This document shows, one piece after another, positions 1-13,799 of a stretch of 64,000 nucleotides of DNA. This DNA is from Cacajao melanocephalus (taxonomy: Eukaryota; Chordata; Mammalia; Primates; Pitheciidae), in NCBI GenBank assembly GCA_963573385.1, contig CAUYLG010034741.1:53825-117824 (forward strand), given 5' to 3'. Made by a program: the position numbers and the translations under genes. The notes beneath the pieces are model-generated. The model worked only from the letters and a program-made list of their open reading frames with translations. It was not told the origin of the DNA and made no database searches. Position 1 is the first letter of the stretch. Every line of letters begins with the position of its first letter.

Positions 1-110
1 GCACAGAGAGGTTAAGTAACCTGCCTGAAGTCACATAGTGAATAGATGGTGGAGCTGGCCTTGAACTCAGATAGTCTGACTCTGGAGCTCACACTCTCCG
101 TGTAGCTCCA
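1..110. repeat. MIR-like SINE fragment
   Basis: The start shows the typical MIR core: GAGAGGTTAAGTAACCTGCC, followed by GTCACATAGTG and a GAACTCAGA segment. Confidence 0.6.
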
Positions 111-1489
111 AACCCTCCTACTGCTCTTGCCACTGACTTCTAGTGCTGTTTCTCTAGGGAGGCAGCAGTTCACTGGGGACTCAAAGATAAGAGAGATGGG
201 TGCACAGGGGAGGGACAAGGGTCCCCAGCCTTCTGAGTGGCAATGGATGCTCCCACCCATCCTCTTAGTGCCTGGGGGCTGCAGTTGTAATTACTAGCCT
301 GCCTGGGTGCACATAGGAGCTCTCCCTCTTCATCTCCTGCAGACTGAAGACCTGAGGAAGTGAGAGGGAGGGGAGGAAGGAACAGTAACCCTGCTGCTGC
401 CTGATGATTAGTAATCATGACAGTGATGAGCCGATGAGCACGACCCTGGCCCTCCATGGCTCGCTGAACCTGTCAGAGCTGGCTCCGGGCTCCCAGACTT
501 TCTGCTCCCAGCATTGCTGCTACTGCAATTCGTTCCTGAAGAGGGAAGAAACCCAGGAGGAGGGAAGGAAGAGGGAAGGAGGAAGGAATCAGGGAGAAAA
601 GGGTCCCAGTTGCCCTTGTGCTGAGGGCTGACTCTGGGACAGGACCTGCAAAAATAAGGCAACATAAAACTGAGATATTAACGAATGCACCTTCTGTTAT
701 TTCCTATGACCACACACCCTGCTGCACGTTTCAGCTGTGGAATTCACTGCCTGTGGCAGAGGTGGCACAGAAACAATGGTCACATCTTGGATTTTGAGAT
801 GAAAGGCCTGGAAGAATGTGTGGCCAGTTGGAGGGCAGGAACAAGAGGGGTTTGCCCTTGTCCTCCACCTCAGGCGGAGTTTGAAGGTTGGTGATCTGTT
901 CAGCACTGAAGCCCCCGACTTTGACAGAATGTGGGAGCTGAGAGCAGACCCTGGCCTTTCCAAAATGAAGCCTGGGAGAGTGAACACAGCCCAGGGTCCC
1001 CTTCTAAGGCCTGTCACCTCCTGTGTGTAGCAGGAGCATTGCACAATCACTGGCCTGTGTGTCTTTTCCAGGCAGAGGTTCCTGACTTACCTCTCCTGGG
1101 CAAGTCTGGTAAAGAGAAGGGGAATCTTCCCCAGCACCCAAGAGTGGTGTGGTCCAGAAAACCCCCAGAGAGCCTGGATGGCTCTAGCTGCAACCTGAAT
1201 GGCACAGTGACCACAGAATGCACAGGAACCAGGACTTCTTGAGATGCCTTCCGGGAGGGGTCATAGGGCTGCTCACCAGAGGTAGAGCCCACTTTCATTC
1301 TCCATGCTCCATAAGCCCACCCCAAAACATACAGGCAACACTGGGGACGGGGCATCCTTAACTGATTGAGAGTTCTGTGCTGCTGAGAGGAATGGGAACT
1401 TGGAATGGAAATTAAGTTCAGTGATTGAAGCAATAAGTAAAGTAACTTTCTAACACATCAGAGTGAGTTACCTGAAATTCTTAGCTATT

Positions 1490-1625
1490 CCTCAATGATC
1501 CTCACAATGCCACTATGGGAGATACTTTTTTCTCCATTTTATAGCTATGCAAACTGCAGTTCAGAGGCATGGTGTAATTTGCCCAAGCTTCAAAGTTGAT
1601 CTGTAGAGTCTGGGTTAGAACCCAA
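1490..1625. repeat. MIR-like SINE
   Basis: Contains ATGGGAGATA, CTCCATTTTATAG and a TGCCCAAG segment in MIR order, ending in a GAACCCAATCTCTCTGCC-like tail. Confidence 0.6.
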
Positions 1626-2817
1626 TCTCTCTGCCTTCAAAGCCAAGGCTATGATCCACTAAGGAAGGAAAGCAGATGGGAGCAGGGGAGGGAAGAGAAA
1701 GAACTGGGAGGAAACAGCAGTATTGAGAAGAAGAGGTGGGGCGATGGGGAGCCCTCCTGTCATCCTCCCTCCCAGGATGGAGTCAGTACTGAGTCAGAGA
1801 AGACCGGCTGTGAAGAGCCTTGGTCTTGGTTTAGAGGACACCACAGGACATGCACACGTGGCCTGGCACATAGATGGCCTGGTGGAGGGAGGATGAGGCA
1901 GCAGCTCCAGGAGCCGTGACATTCATGTAGCAATTATTACCTGGACCCCCAAGAGCACCACATTTCCTCCCAAGAGTGCCCATGGGAGCCTCTTCCTGAG
2001 AGGACAGGCTGGCCCTCTTCTTCCTCAGTCTACGTGGAAGGTCCCTTCCCAGGCTGCCACAAGACACTACCTTGACAAGAGCAGCCCTTCAAGCCGGGTC
2101 CTGTTTCTGTTGCCCCTTCTTGCACTGGGCTGGCCTGTATAGAGTGAAGGGGTTGGGCACTCTAGCTGGTGCTGGGGGGAGCTAATTGATAATCCAGGGC
2201 TCTCTTGCCCTAGGTTGGCATTTGCATGGTCCATTAGTATTCGTGCCCACAGCTCAGGGCTGCTGCGGATGGAGGACACCATGCAGATGAGCATCAAGCC
2301 GGGTGTGCAATGAGGAATTGATGTGGCTTGCTGGGAATCAAGGCTACGGAGTCAGAGGAAACTGAGGAAGGCTGCAGACCTGAGACTGGGGCTTCTCGCC
2401 TGGCTCCCACACTGGGGCATCTGCTGCCTGTGCTGTATGGGCTCCCAGACAATCCCTCCAACAACTCAGTCAGCACCCACTGAGCCCCTGCTCTGCACCA
2501 CCTGTCCTGTGATGGCACCAGGGATGCAGTGAGAGGTGAGGTGGGTATGGTGCTGGCCCTTAGAAAGCTCACAGTCCCGTGGAGAGTGAAGTATGCATGA
2601 TTTGCAATCAACCAAGAGGCCACACCAGATGAGAAGAGACATTTAATTCAACCTGGAGAAGGAAGAGTGGGGCATGGGGAGGGGGCCAGGTAAGCCTTCT
2701 CAAAGGAGGAAATGCCTGAGTGGGGTCCTAAAAGATGAATCAGAATTTGTCAGTCGAACACCACTCTTAACATGTGACCTCTGTGACTTTGTTCAGTGTC
2801 CTCCTTTTTTTCTTTTT

Positions 2818-3098
2818 TCTTTTTTTTTTTTGAGATGGAATCTCACTCTGTCACCAGGCTGGAGTACAGTGATGCAATCTCGGCTTACTGGCTTCAAGTG
2901 ATTCTCCTGCCTCAGCTTCCTGAGTAGCTGGGATTAAAGTCGCCTGTCACCACACACAGTTAATTTTTGTATTTTTAGTAGAGATGGGGTTTCACCATGT
3001 TGGTCAGGCTGGTCTTGAACTCCTGACCTTGTGATCTGCCTGCCTCTGCCTCCCAAAGTGCTGGGATTCTAGCACTGGTGAGCCACCGCACCTGGCCC
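2818..3098 (-). mobile_element. Alu, minus orientation
   Basis: Poly-T head, then GAGATGGAATCTCACTCTGT through to CCACCGCACCTGGCC. About full length, with a deletion in the left arm and several decayed CpGs. Confidence 0.9.
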
Positions 3099-3989
3099 TC
3101 AGTGTCCTGCTCTTTAACCAACTGCAGAGGCGTCACAGTCTATTTCACTCTCATAAGGGTGCCCTGGTTAGCTGAGCAACAACGCTTCACTAACCCCATC
3201 TATGGACTCACAAACCTGCAGCTGGAGGGACTTTGGAGAAAGCAGGTCCAGCTACAATGGGTGACTTAACTCGATAATGCCTGTAATTCACGATTGAAGT
3301 GAGCGGCTGAGTCACCCAGAGCAGAGGGATCTTCCTAAAGATCTCCAGGGATGGAAGCTTCCTAGCTTCTATATGCCACCTATTCCAACCTTGTACCCAG
3401 ATCTAGGAAGTGCTTTCAACATCTCATGAATTTCTGCCGAACTGAAGAGCATTGACTCTTACTATTCCAGGAAGAAGGGCATGGAATGCCTCATCTGAGA
3501 AGCCATTGTGCAAGCTGCCAGAGCCACACAAAGCCCCAAGTGTCCTCAATTCAGCATCAGGGTGGGATGGGGGAGCTCGCAGTTGGTGGGGGATACAGAT
3601 ACAGAGAGTAAACAAAACTTTCTACCACAGAAACCAAGTGGGCAGGACTGGAGGAGGGCTAAGGAATTTGACCTGTGCCTCAGGCTCTGATTCTGACTGT
3701 GCACATCTGTGGTATCACAGAAAGATATTTGGTCTTTGTCTCCCCTTCCTAGCACAAAGCTCCTAAAACCCTTGGAGTTTCCCGAGTGATGATGGTATAG
3801 GAGCATCTTTTGTTCCTATGAGGTGTCTCTGGGTGAGCCCTTGATAGCTTCAGGATTGGGCTGATCACTACAAAGACCAAGCCTTGACTAGAAGCTTGGG
3901 ACTTTCTGCCCCACCCCCAACTTCTGGAGAGAAGGGAGAAGCTGGAGACTGAGTCAGTCACCATTGGCCAGTAATTTCACCAATCATAC

Positions 3990-4480
3990 TTATGTAATTG
4001 AACCTCCATAAAAACCCCTAAGCAACAAGATTTGGAGTGCTTCCCTGTTGGTGAATGCATCCAAGTGCTGGGAGAAAGGCATGCCTGGAGAGGGCGTAGA
4101 AACTCGATGCCCTCCTTCCCCCACCCCATATCTTGCCTGATTGATTGATTCATTCTATTTGGCTGTTTCCAAGTTGCATCCTTTAAAACAAACCAGTAAA
4201 AATAAGTAAAGTGTGTTCCTGAGTTCTGTGAGCTGCTAGAGCAAATTATTGGACCTGAGGAAGGGGCACTGGGAATCCTTGACTTATAGATGGTTGGTCA
4301 GACGTGCAGGTGGTCTGAGACTGGCCACTGGTGTCTGAAGTGGGGGCAGTTTTGCGGGACTGGGGCCTTTAACTTCTGGGGCCTGTGCTAACTCTGGATA
4401 GTGTCAGAACTAGATTGAATTGTTGGGTACCCAGAACTGGAGTCTGAGAACTGGAGAAAAGTTGGCATGAGCAGGAAAAG
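3990..4480. repeat. LTR-like interspersed repeat (family not certain)
   Basis: A block with CATAAAAACCCCTAAGCAAC, later GAGTTCTGTGAGCTGCTAGA and TCTGAAGTGGGGGCAGT, which I recognise as a recurrent primate LTR-type repeat but cannot name with certainty. Confidence 0.5.
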
Positions 4481-4584
4481 AGAACTCCTCAACATCATTC
4501 TGACAACTCAGGGTCTTCCCAGAAAACAAGGGCTCTCTAGAGTTATACTCTTGGAAGCTAGAGGGCCTTTATATGCCATGGAGC

Positions 4585-4690
4585 TGGGCCCTATTTTCAC
4601 AGATGGCCCAGAGAGGGGCGAGGTCTGCTCAGCAAAGCACAGGGAGACAGTGAGGGAGCTGGGACTGAACTCAGGGCTCGGGAAAGGTTC
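4585..4690. repeat. MIR-like SINE fragment
   Basis: Contains CCCTATTTTCACAGATGGCC and later GGGACTGAACTCAGG, in MIR order. Confidence 0.5.
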
Positions 4691-5749
4691 CGGCATATTT
4701 AAAGTACCGTGAGTTTGCCGCAACTGTCCAGACCTCCCCTGTAGGTTTAGATGCACATTCACTCTTCGTTTCCTGTGAGGCATAAATGAGCACAGGAAAA
4801 GCCTTCTCTCCGAAAATGTTCCTTCTTCTCCTTTAGTAAATGCCCTCAAGATGGTGTAATATCACATGAAACTTGAACCACAAATATCTGGAGGAAGTTG
4901 GCAGGGATCTGGAATTCAGACTAAAGTATAAATGACTGATATTATACTGTGAGTCAGATTTGCTAGGTTAGTGATGAGGAGGAAATAAGAGCACTAGAGA
5001 TTTGAATCCTGTTAGAGGGGTGGGAGATGTGGGCCGGAAGAGTGGCCTGAGGCCTTCAGTACATCATGGAAGCACACGTGTCTGTTTAAAAACAGTATGA
5101 GTCCTGGCTGGGAAAGTCTGCACTACGTAACCTCGCTTTTACTTCTGCTAGAATGCTATTTTGTGTGGTGCGTTCATTCATTCATTCATCTACCATTGAC
5201 ATTCACTGCCCTCCTTCCTGTGCCTGCCCCTGTTGTAGGTACCAGGATATACTAGTGACCAAGGTAACATTTTCCCTGCTTCAATCTCAGAGGGAAGGGA
5301 GGTCCAGACTGACAGTAATAGGCAAGCAAATAAATGAATCAGATCATGTCCGATGACAGTAGCACTCTAAACTCAACCTTAGCCAAAAACCGAGAGGTGA
5401 TGGTGATGTAGTACCCTAGAGGCAGTGGAAGGGCCCATTGTGATAGAGCTGAAGAGGTCATCCTGAATAAGAAGGCCTCACAAGAAAAGGAGACTTATTC
5501 TGAAATTTGAATGATAGGAGTTACTCGTGTTTAGGATTTGGGGCGAGAGAACTTGAGGTAAAAGAAACAGCAAGGCCCACAGCCCCACGAAGGAGTGGGC
5601 TGGGTGTGCTCAAGGTGCACAGAGAAGGTGATGGGGCTGGCCCTAGGGAGCCAGGGGAGAGGTTGAAGAGGAGGCAGAGACCAGATTACAGTGGGCCTGT
5701 GGTCCTCCGTGAGGAGTTTGGATGTTATGAGCAGAGCAATGAGAAGCCA

Positions 5750-5959
5750 TGTGAAATTTTTTTATGACCTTTCCTTTGAAAGGATTATAGACTCACAGAA
5801 AATTCTCATCATAATACCGAGAGGCCCTTGCACCCTTCATCCAATTTCCCCGAGTGGTAACCTCTTAGGTAACCACAGGACAACGTCAAAGTAAAAAAAC
5901 TGACCATGTTGGCACGGTCCACACACCTTGTTTGGATCTTACCAGCTTTATATGCATTC

Positions 5960-5991
<32 letters not shown>

Positions 5992-6110
5992 GTTCTGTGT
6001 CATTTTATCACACATGTAGATCTGTGTAACCACCACAGTCAAGGTACCAACTGTTTCATCGCCACGGGGGCCTCCCGTGTGCTTCTCATTTGCAGTTGCC
6101 CCACCCCCAC
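5750..6110. mobile_element. Old L1 3'-end fragment with internal GT repeat
   Basis: Segments such as CACCCTTCATCCAATTTCCC and CACCACAGTCAAGGTACCAA match the familiar old L1 3' region. A (GT)n microsatellite lies at 5961-5990. Confidence 0.6.
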
Positions 6111-6857
6111 CCCATCACTGTGGGAGAATTTCACACAGTGAAAGTGAGGACAAGAGTGGTCGGCTGGGTGAAGGACACAGCCTATCCAACTTTGGATGCC
6201 CCAAGAGGCCTTTGAACAAACTGGATTCACTATGAATATAGATTATTTTGAATACCTTCACTTTGCAGTGGAGGAGCATGAACAGAGAGGCTAAGCAACT
6301 CAGCCATGGTCACACAGTGCTTCTCATGGCTTACTGAGTATCTCAATTTATATGATTCCAACAAAGCTCAAATTTCCTATCCTCATGAGTGATGGCCTAT
6401 AATCTGCTACAGACAATCATAGTGAGACATTGTTTCAAAAATACTTGTGAATTGCCAAGCTTAAGGAGACAATCCCATTTCTGCTCCCACATGCAGGTAT
6501 TAGCTGAGAAAGTACCGCAGAGAACCTGCTGCCCCGCTTGAGCCCTCTCGGTCTCATTCACTGGCGAGTGGTGGAGGTGAGTGTTCTGGGAGACGGGTGG
6601 ATGTCCTTGGCCCTCAAATCCTGGAGCTCATCCCCTTCTTGTAGCCGCCAGCCTCATGGTCCCCTGCAAATGGCAGACATCCCAGGGCCACCTGCAGGCA
6701 TGTGAGGCTTGAGGCAGTTGGAGGGGGGGACCTACAGGAGACCCTCTGTTCTCCACTTGCTTTGCTAGGGACCCAGTGGCTAAGTTTACCTCATGAGGTT
6801 GGAAATAGGGCATAGGTTTTAGCCTCAGGACTCATTCCCCAGGCTAGCTCCCGCCAG

Positions 6858-7445
6858 TCATAAAGGGGTTAGCTTCCTCCCTGAGCCCCCATGTTTTCTC
6901 AGATTATTCGTGGAAGAGGAGTGTGAATGACTGCTACCTTTCAACTCCAAGACCAAGCACAGTTCTGGGTTCAGAATCCCTGCCGCGAATAACGTCACAG
7001 TTGTATTTCGTGTGGTCTGCTCAGAACTGTCTGAAGGTGTGGGTATACACCAGTGGGAGGAAGCAGGGGACCAAGAGAAGGGGATCGAGCAATTGGAGAA
7101 GGAAGGGGAGAGGTCGGGGTTGGAGCAGCTCTGGGGCCTTTCTGGGACACTGAGGGAGAGGAGAAGGGCCAGTCCCTGCCCAGGGACCTCCTGCACGAGG
7201 CCTTTACCCCCAGGACAGCCCTGGGCCAAGGTCTGGCGGCAGCCAGATAGTCTCATTCCTTTTCTGCTGACAATATGAGATGTTGATCGCCTATAGCACG
7301 GCTTTTTCCTTCTCAAGGGAAATTTCTGTCTGTTTCTGGCAGCAGTCCTCCATCTTTTGGGGTAAGTGCCGAGGTGACGGATGGAGTCATCGTCCCCTAC
7401 CTCTTCCTTCAGTGCCTGCAGCCTCCCAGGCTGCTCAATCACCAC
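6858..7445 (-). other. Stretch without recognised gene (195-codon open frame)
   Basis: A 195-codon frame is open here on the GRK4 sense strand. It has no recognisable domain, signal or repeat match and no obvious splice context. I regard it as chance in a moderately GC-rich intron. Confidence 0.3.
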
Positions 7446-8789
7446 TCCAAGGCTATTGGGTCAGCCTCCCCACCTGGCCAGCTTCCTGCCCTCTGGGCTC
7501 CGGGGAGAAGGCACATCCTTCCTCTCTTACACTAATGAAATCTTCCTTCTGCTCAGGGCCCAGCTGGGGTCGGGGTCAGTACTCTTAGCCACTTGGCTCA
7601 GCTCTGCACTCTGGCTCGGTAATTAAACCCCACACCTCATTGCAGACAGGCCCTGGCTCAGCTTCTCTGCACTTTCACCTCTTGGAATCTTAAAAAGTCT
7701 TCCCTGGGCTTCAGGGACCGTGGGTGTGTAAATTCTCTTCCTCTTCCAGGTCCTCTACATGCCTGGCATCTGCTCACATGGATACCCCCCCAACCCCCAG
7801 CACTAACACTCAAGACACCCTTTCCCAGCCTCTGTTCCATCTGGCTGAGTCACAGTCCTTGCTCTTGGGTTCGCTCATGTCATGTGGCCTCTCCCCCAGG
7901 AAGCCTTCCCTGGTTTACTTCACAGTCTCTCTCTACATTCTGAGATGAAAACGTGGTGCCTGCTTGCTTCTCAGAGCTCTGAACACCCAGCGCTGGGAGC
8001 ACTGGGCTTTGTACCTTGTAGATGAGTACACTAAATTGTGAATGGATGAGCAGATGAATGAATTAATGTGTAATTATGTGTCTATCCTCCTCCTCTGATG
8101 CTTAACTGTGTGTTATTTTGTTTTGCTTTTTAACTGCTTCACAGAGAGTGATGATGGAAAATCCTTGAAGGAAGGACACTTTTCCTACATGTGGCTACTC
8201 ACTCATCATCCAGGCTCATTCAGCAGACCTCATGTGCACCCGGCATGAGGACACAAGGGGACTCACAAAGCATGTCTCTGCCCTTCAAGAAGCCCTAATG
8301 CCATGACTCTGGACCCTTCCCGGGATCCTTTTGAAAATCCAACGAAACCATGAACTCTTTCCCAAGAAACACAAACACATCAAATGGTTAAGATATGGGG
8401 TAAGTGCCAAGAACCCCTGAAATCATATTTTAAGAAGTGTTGGTCTGGTGAGAAAGAGAAGCGAGGTAATTAGGCAATTTTAATATCTTTTGCTAACAGC
8501 TATTCCAGGAGGCACCGTCAGCTTATATTGGGGCTTCACTGAAAATAAAGTGATTAACTCAGTTTGAGGTGGAATGGGGTGTTTCAGGTAGGTGGGGATC
8601 AAGGAAGGTATTTCAGAAGGTCTGGCTTTTGAGGAATGAGTAGAAATTTATGAGGCAGGCAAAGGGAGGCGAGGAGGAAGTGGACCAGCATGTACAACAT
8701 GCAGACCCATGTGTCTAGTGGTTGTCAGCAGCTGGGAGGAGGGAGGAGTCAGGGTATTTTTATGGGGCAATAAAAACGTTCTGTGACTA

Positions 8790-9077
8790 GGCTGGGCACG
8801 GTGGTTCACGCCTGTAATCCCAACACTTTGGGAGTGGTGGATTGCTTGAGCCCAGGTGTTAGAGACAAGCCTGGGTAACATGGAGAAACCCTGTCTCTAC
8901 AAAAAATACAAAAATTAGCTGGATGTGGAGGCATGTGCCTCAAGGTGTCCCAGCTACTCAAGGGGCTGAGGTGGGAGGATCACCGGAGCTAAGGAGGTGG
9001 AGTTGCAGTGACTCGAGATCGCACCACTGCACTCCAGCCTGGGTGACACAGTCAGACCCTGTCTAAAAAAAAAAAAA
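8790..9077 (+). mobile_element. Alu, plus orientation
   Basis: GGCTGGGCACGGTGGTTCAC start, CTCCAGCCTGGGTGACA in the right arm and an A13 tail. Confidence 0.9.
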
Positions 9078-9183
9078 TTATGTGACTAGATTGTGGTGAT
9101 GATTGCATGACCTTGTGAATATGCTGAAAACATGGAATTGTACACTTTAAAAGGGTTCATTTTATGCTATGATATGGGAATTG

Positions 9184-9664
9184 TGTTGGTTAATTTTGTG
9201 TGTCAACTTGCCTAGGCCACAGTACCCAGTTGTTTGGTCAAACACCAGCTTAGATGTTACTGTGAGGGGAATTTTTTTCAAAGAAATTAACATTTAAAGC
9301 AGGAGTCTTTGAAGAAAGCAGATTACTCTCCATAATATGGGTGAACTTCATGGACTCAGCTGAAGGCCTTCAGGGAAAAAGACAGAGGTCACCCCCCAGG
9401 AAGAAGCAATTCTGCCTGCAGATGATCTTCAGACTTGAACTGCAAGATCAACTTTTCCCTGGGTCTCCAGCTTGACTACCTGCCCTGCCGATTTTGAATT
9501 TGCCATCCTCTACAATCATGTAGGCCAATTCCTTAAAAGAGATCTCTTTCTCTCTCTAAATACATAGATATGTGTGTGTGCATGTGTGTAACACATAATA
9601 ATGTGTATAATATATATACACACACATCCTGTTGGTTCTGTTTCTCTGGAGAACCCTAATACAT
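9184..9664. repeat. LTR-like interspersed repeat, with TG/CA-rich segment
   Basis: Begins GTTGGTTAATTTTGTGTGTC and ends GTTTCTCTGGAGAACCCTAA, ends of a common primate interspersed repeat that I take to be of MaLR/LTR type. A TG/TA-rich stretch is inside at 9566-9628. Confidence 0.5.
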
Positions 9665-10564
9665 GAAATCTACCTCAACTTAGAAATGTTCATTATGAGG
9701 AATTAAGTAAATTCTAGTGAGACGGTAAAAGCCAAGATCACAGCTATGCACCTCTGTGGTGCACTCAGCGTGCAGCAAGACAGCTCAGCATGGCAGGTAC
9801 AGGCTGGGAAGGAGAGAAAGCCGGCTGGGGCAGGCAGGGACTGGGCAATGGCTAGCCTTGACTGTCACGCTGTGGCCCTCTCTTGCCTGCAGGATAGCAA
9901 ATCTTAGTTGGGTTATTATTGATTGCAAAAACCAGAAACTGACTCTGGCTAACTTCAGCGAAAGAGAGAAGCTATGAGAAGGGCATGGGGCTCACACACT
10001 CATAATATGCTTAACAACCAAATCTAGAAACTGCCAGGAGACAGGGAAATCCCAGAAATCTTGGCAGCAGGAACTCATTACTTGGATTTCTTAAGGATAA
10101 ATCAGTTACCACCACTTTCCGTTCTTGATTACTCTCATCTCAAGAAAGACAGTATGATCGGTCACACTTGAGTCCACGGTCCTAACCCTTGCACCTGGAG
10201 TGCAAGGCAGAACCCCTTGTTTGAAATTCCTGCCAGTCTGCTGCTGCTGCTGCTGGGAAAATGGGGAGTCGAGGCTTGCAGGTGGATCAGCCGGAGTACA
10301 TGGCACAGGCGACACTGGAATCCCTGACCTGCTAACAGATGAAAGCAGGGGCCTGATGTCCACTGAATGGAGCAGCTGGGCCTTTGTTACAGCAGGGACA
10401 CTGCACCCGCCTCTGGCTGTGTTAGGATCACAGACCACCTGTCTCCAGGGAACAGAGCTGTTTAGCAGGAGGCCTGGAGCTAGGCAGGGCCCTGATGTTC
10501 CTAGCTGTGTGACCTTAGTCAACACATTCAGCATCTCTGAAATGCAACATCTCGGGGAAAAAAA

Positions 10565-10725
10565 TGAAAGAAAAATGAAGCAACAGAGAAGAAGGAGGAG
10601 GAGGGAAGAGGAGGAGGAAGAAGAACAAGAAGAAGGAGGAGGAGGAGGAGGGAGGAGGAGGAGAAGGAGGGAGGAGGAGGAGATGAGGAAGAAGAAGAAG
10701 AAGAGGAGGAGGAGGAGGAAGAGAT
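10565..10725 (+). repeat. GGA/GAA polypurine tract
   Basis: About 160 nt almost purely of A and G, mostly GGA and GAA triplets. This produces artificial Glu/Arg-rich and Ser/Leu/Pro-rich open frames on both strands. Confidence 0.9.
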
Positions 10726-11559
10726 GTAATGTCCTCATCTGTTTGGGGCAGGCAATTTTACCCAGCTTCTGGGCTTCTTAGGAGGATTAAATGAGAAAAC
10801 ACATGGGGTGACATCTGGCCCAGGGTCTGACATATCCAAACTCTCTGTCCCTCCTTCTGTCCAGGGAGGGCCTCCAGTCTTGATGATGCTGAGTCTAGAG
10901 GAAGGGCACAAGCAACCTTTTCTAGTCCATTTTCAATTAAATTGAGCCCAGCTGGGGCTGGGGCTGGGGGTCCTTGGGCTGGGCTGGGTTGTTCTTTCCC
11001 TAGGCTCCCTATTTTCTCCTCCTCCTTCTTGTGCCAGGCCCAGAAGCAGCCTAGAGGCCTTGGCCTTCCTCTGAGACTATGTCCTCAGCAGTCCTCTCCC
11101 TGGCCCCTTTGGGAAGGGAAGAGAAGCTCAGCCCTGAGAGGTGGAGGGTGTGTCTGGTGGAGACTCAGACATGCCCTAGCTCCCTTGATGATTCCTGGAG
11201 GCCCTTCCCAGAATAGGGTTTATAAATCCTCACGACCCCGAAGGTGGACCGTGTGTCTGTGTGGGGGTCTAGGCGTGCTGTTGACTCACAGGGCTCAGCT
11301 CTGAACCACAAGCCACCCTCCTTGTCCACACCCTGGGCCCAGAGCTGGGCTCTGTGGGCTTGCGTTTAGGATGTGGAGAGGTGTGGTGAAGGAAGGAGCA
11401 ATGGCCCCAGCTGAGGGAGGGAGGATGGGACTCCCTTCCAAGCTCAAGGCCAGAGGCTAGGGCCAGGCCAGGATTGTGTAGGGGCATGAAAGATCCAGCT
11501 CTGAGCCCACTGGGTGTGGCTACAGAGGAGGAGGGTGGCACATGGAGGAAGATATGGAG

Positions 11560-11915
11560 AGAGCAGATAAGTGAGTCAGAGACACGGAGGAAGAAGGGAG
11601 GAGCAGAACGCAGAGAGAGGGTGGAAAGGTGGAGGAGGGTGTGAGAGGCAAAGGGCAAAAAGGAGCCTGGCCAAAAGAGATTTGAGAAAGGAAGAGAAGG
11701 AGAGGGAAAGAGGGAGGAGAGAGAGAAGGGGAGTGGGGAGACAGGTAGTGAGAAGGACATGTTGAGAGAAGAAAAGAAAGAGAATGGCAAGAGAAAGAGC
11801 AGAGGAAGAAAAGACAAATGGGTAGACAGAAACAGAACAGAGCAATGGAATGAAAAAAGGAGAGACAAAGGGGTGGGAACATAGACTTGAAGAGAGAGAG
11901 GAAGTCAGAGGGAGG
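11560..11915 (+). repeat. GA-rich polypurine region
   Basis: About 350 nt strongly biased to GAGAGG/AAAG words on the plus strand, explaining the long Ser/Leu/Phe-rich minus-strand frames here. It is less regular than the tract at 10.6 kb. Confidence 0.8.
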
Positions 11916-13799
11916 CCTGGCGACCGTCAGGCTCTTGCCAGCCTCCCCAGTGTGCGATGGAGGGCGTGCTGGTTGGGAGTCACTTGCCAGCCTCCCAGAG
12001 GGCCCACACCTGATCAGCTTGTTTTCACCATGTGAAGCTCTAAATGGTCTATTATCGCAGAGAGAGCTCTTCACATGCTTCCTCCCACCACCACCCCCGG
12101 GAACACGTGCTATATTTGTGAGGTGACTCATCTGGCTGCCACAACCTCTGGGATCCCAGGAAGAATGTGCTTCAGGAGTTCACCTTCAATTGGCCACAGG
12201 GCAAGGGAGATGGGGCCTTGGTGGGCAGAGGGTGTGGAAGGAGCCACTGGGATGAGCCAGTCTTTCATCTTGTGGGGGTCGGGCTGATGCAGACAGCCAG
12301 TGGGATGCTCTGTGGAGGGATGGCTTGATGTGAGTGCCCCCTCCCCTCCACGCCCAGGTGCCTTTTTTAGGCTCAGTCTCACTGAGGGACCTGAGAACTT
12401 GTCTAAGAAATTCCTATTTCTCTTGGCAGCAAAGCGATGAGGTAGAGAATGGCTGCTCTCTCCCCTTTCTGGCCACAACTTAACTCCCTCAGGCTGTCTG
12501 AGTGCCTCCTACCTCTCCTTTGTGGCATTCATCAGTCAGCACGTCACACTCATTGTGAATTTTTCTCATTATCATCACGTCTTTCATGCCAGTAGTCTGA
12601 AAGCTCCCTGACCGCAGAATGAGCCAATGAATGAACACATGCACCTATTTGGGAATCTACAGATGCTACATTTCTATCCCACGGAGGTATTTTTGACAAC
12701 CATAAGGAAGGTGAAGTTCAGAGACAGGCAGCCACTAACTTGCAGGATACAGCTATAAAGAAGAGTAGGGATTTAACCAACCAAATGTGACTGATTGTAG
12801 AGTTGTCCCAACCATCGGGGACCCTGCAGCCCCACACAGATCACCACTGACATGAATTACCCAAGTTGTGCAGTGATGGGTACTCTCCTCTTGCATGTTA
12901 ACTCAATACAACCATCCAGATGTCCCTAAAGAAAAAGAAGCTAGAGGGGCTGTAGCAGACGGGAGAGGTGGTCTTAAAATGGAGAGGCCAGCTAGGTCCA
13001 CTTTAAGGGGATTCAGAAGCTGACTGTTTGCAGATTTGGGCAATATCCCAGTGATGGTCACTAGAGAGTACAGGAGTTACATTTCCTCCTGGGAGGGAAT
13101 ATTGGCTTTCATCTATTCAGTCCAAAGGTCCCCAGCCTGGGATCACCCTAGGATGTTCCCACCGCAACCTGGGTTCCTCTCACCCCACAGTTATCTGTGA
13201 TTTCCAGGCCTGGATGAGAGGCAGGGCAAGTGAGCTCCAAAGAAACACCTGTCTCCACAGCCTGCAGATGCACACATGTACTGCCCAAGCTATCTGGCTC
13301 TCCAGGTCCAAGACCCACTTTTGACCCTATTTGTCCTTGGAAATAAAAGAGAAGAAAGTCTGTTTCTTCCACCTCATACTTTAATTTAGAATTTAGGCTT
13401 ATGTCTGCCAAGGACACATGAAATACTGAAACACCAGATAAAACCTCTCAGGACAGAAGGTGTGGGATGATAGCAGCAAAATGTTTCCCCTGATAACTGT
13501 ACCAAATTTATGCCTCTAAACATCACCAGAGCTGTGTCAGGGGAAGGCAGAATGGGTGGAAGAAGGCTTTGGAAGTCATTATAATTTTGGAGCTAATAAA
13601 ACCCTCTCTCTCGGATAGGCTTGGCTTTGGACATTGCTTGACACCCACAGCATACCAGATGAAACCTGGTCTCTGGGGACCTTTAAAACTTCAATGCCCA
13701 AGCCTTAGCAAAGACAAATTACATAAGAATGTCTGCGAGCTACTCCTTTTGGGGAGAATGATTCCTCACAACACTAACATCAGATGTATCTAATTCCGG

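Noticed and set aside
6858..7445. 195-codon minus-strand frame in intron 7
   Set aside because: No similarity, no domain and no exon signals; a chance frame is the simplest explanation.
10106..10781. Frames of about 200 codons on both strands (Ser/Leu/Pro-rich and Glu/Arg-rich)
   Set aside because: They arise from the GGA/GAA polypurine tract and have no other protein features.
11269..12131. Two minus-strand frames of about 200 codons, Ser/Leu/Phe-rich
   Set aside because: Explained by the GA-rich polypurine region; no recognisable domain.
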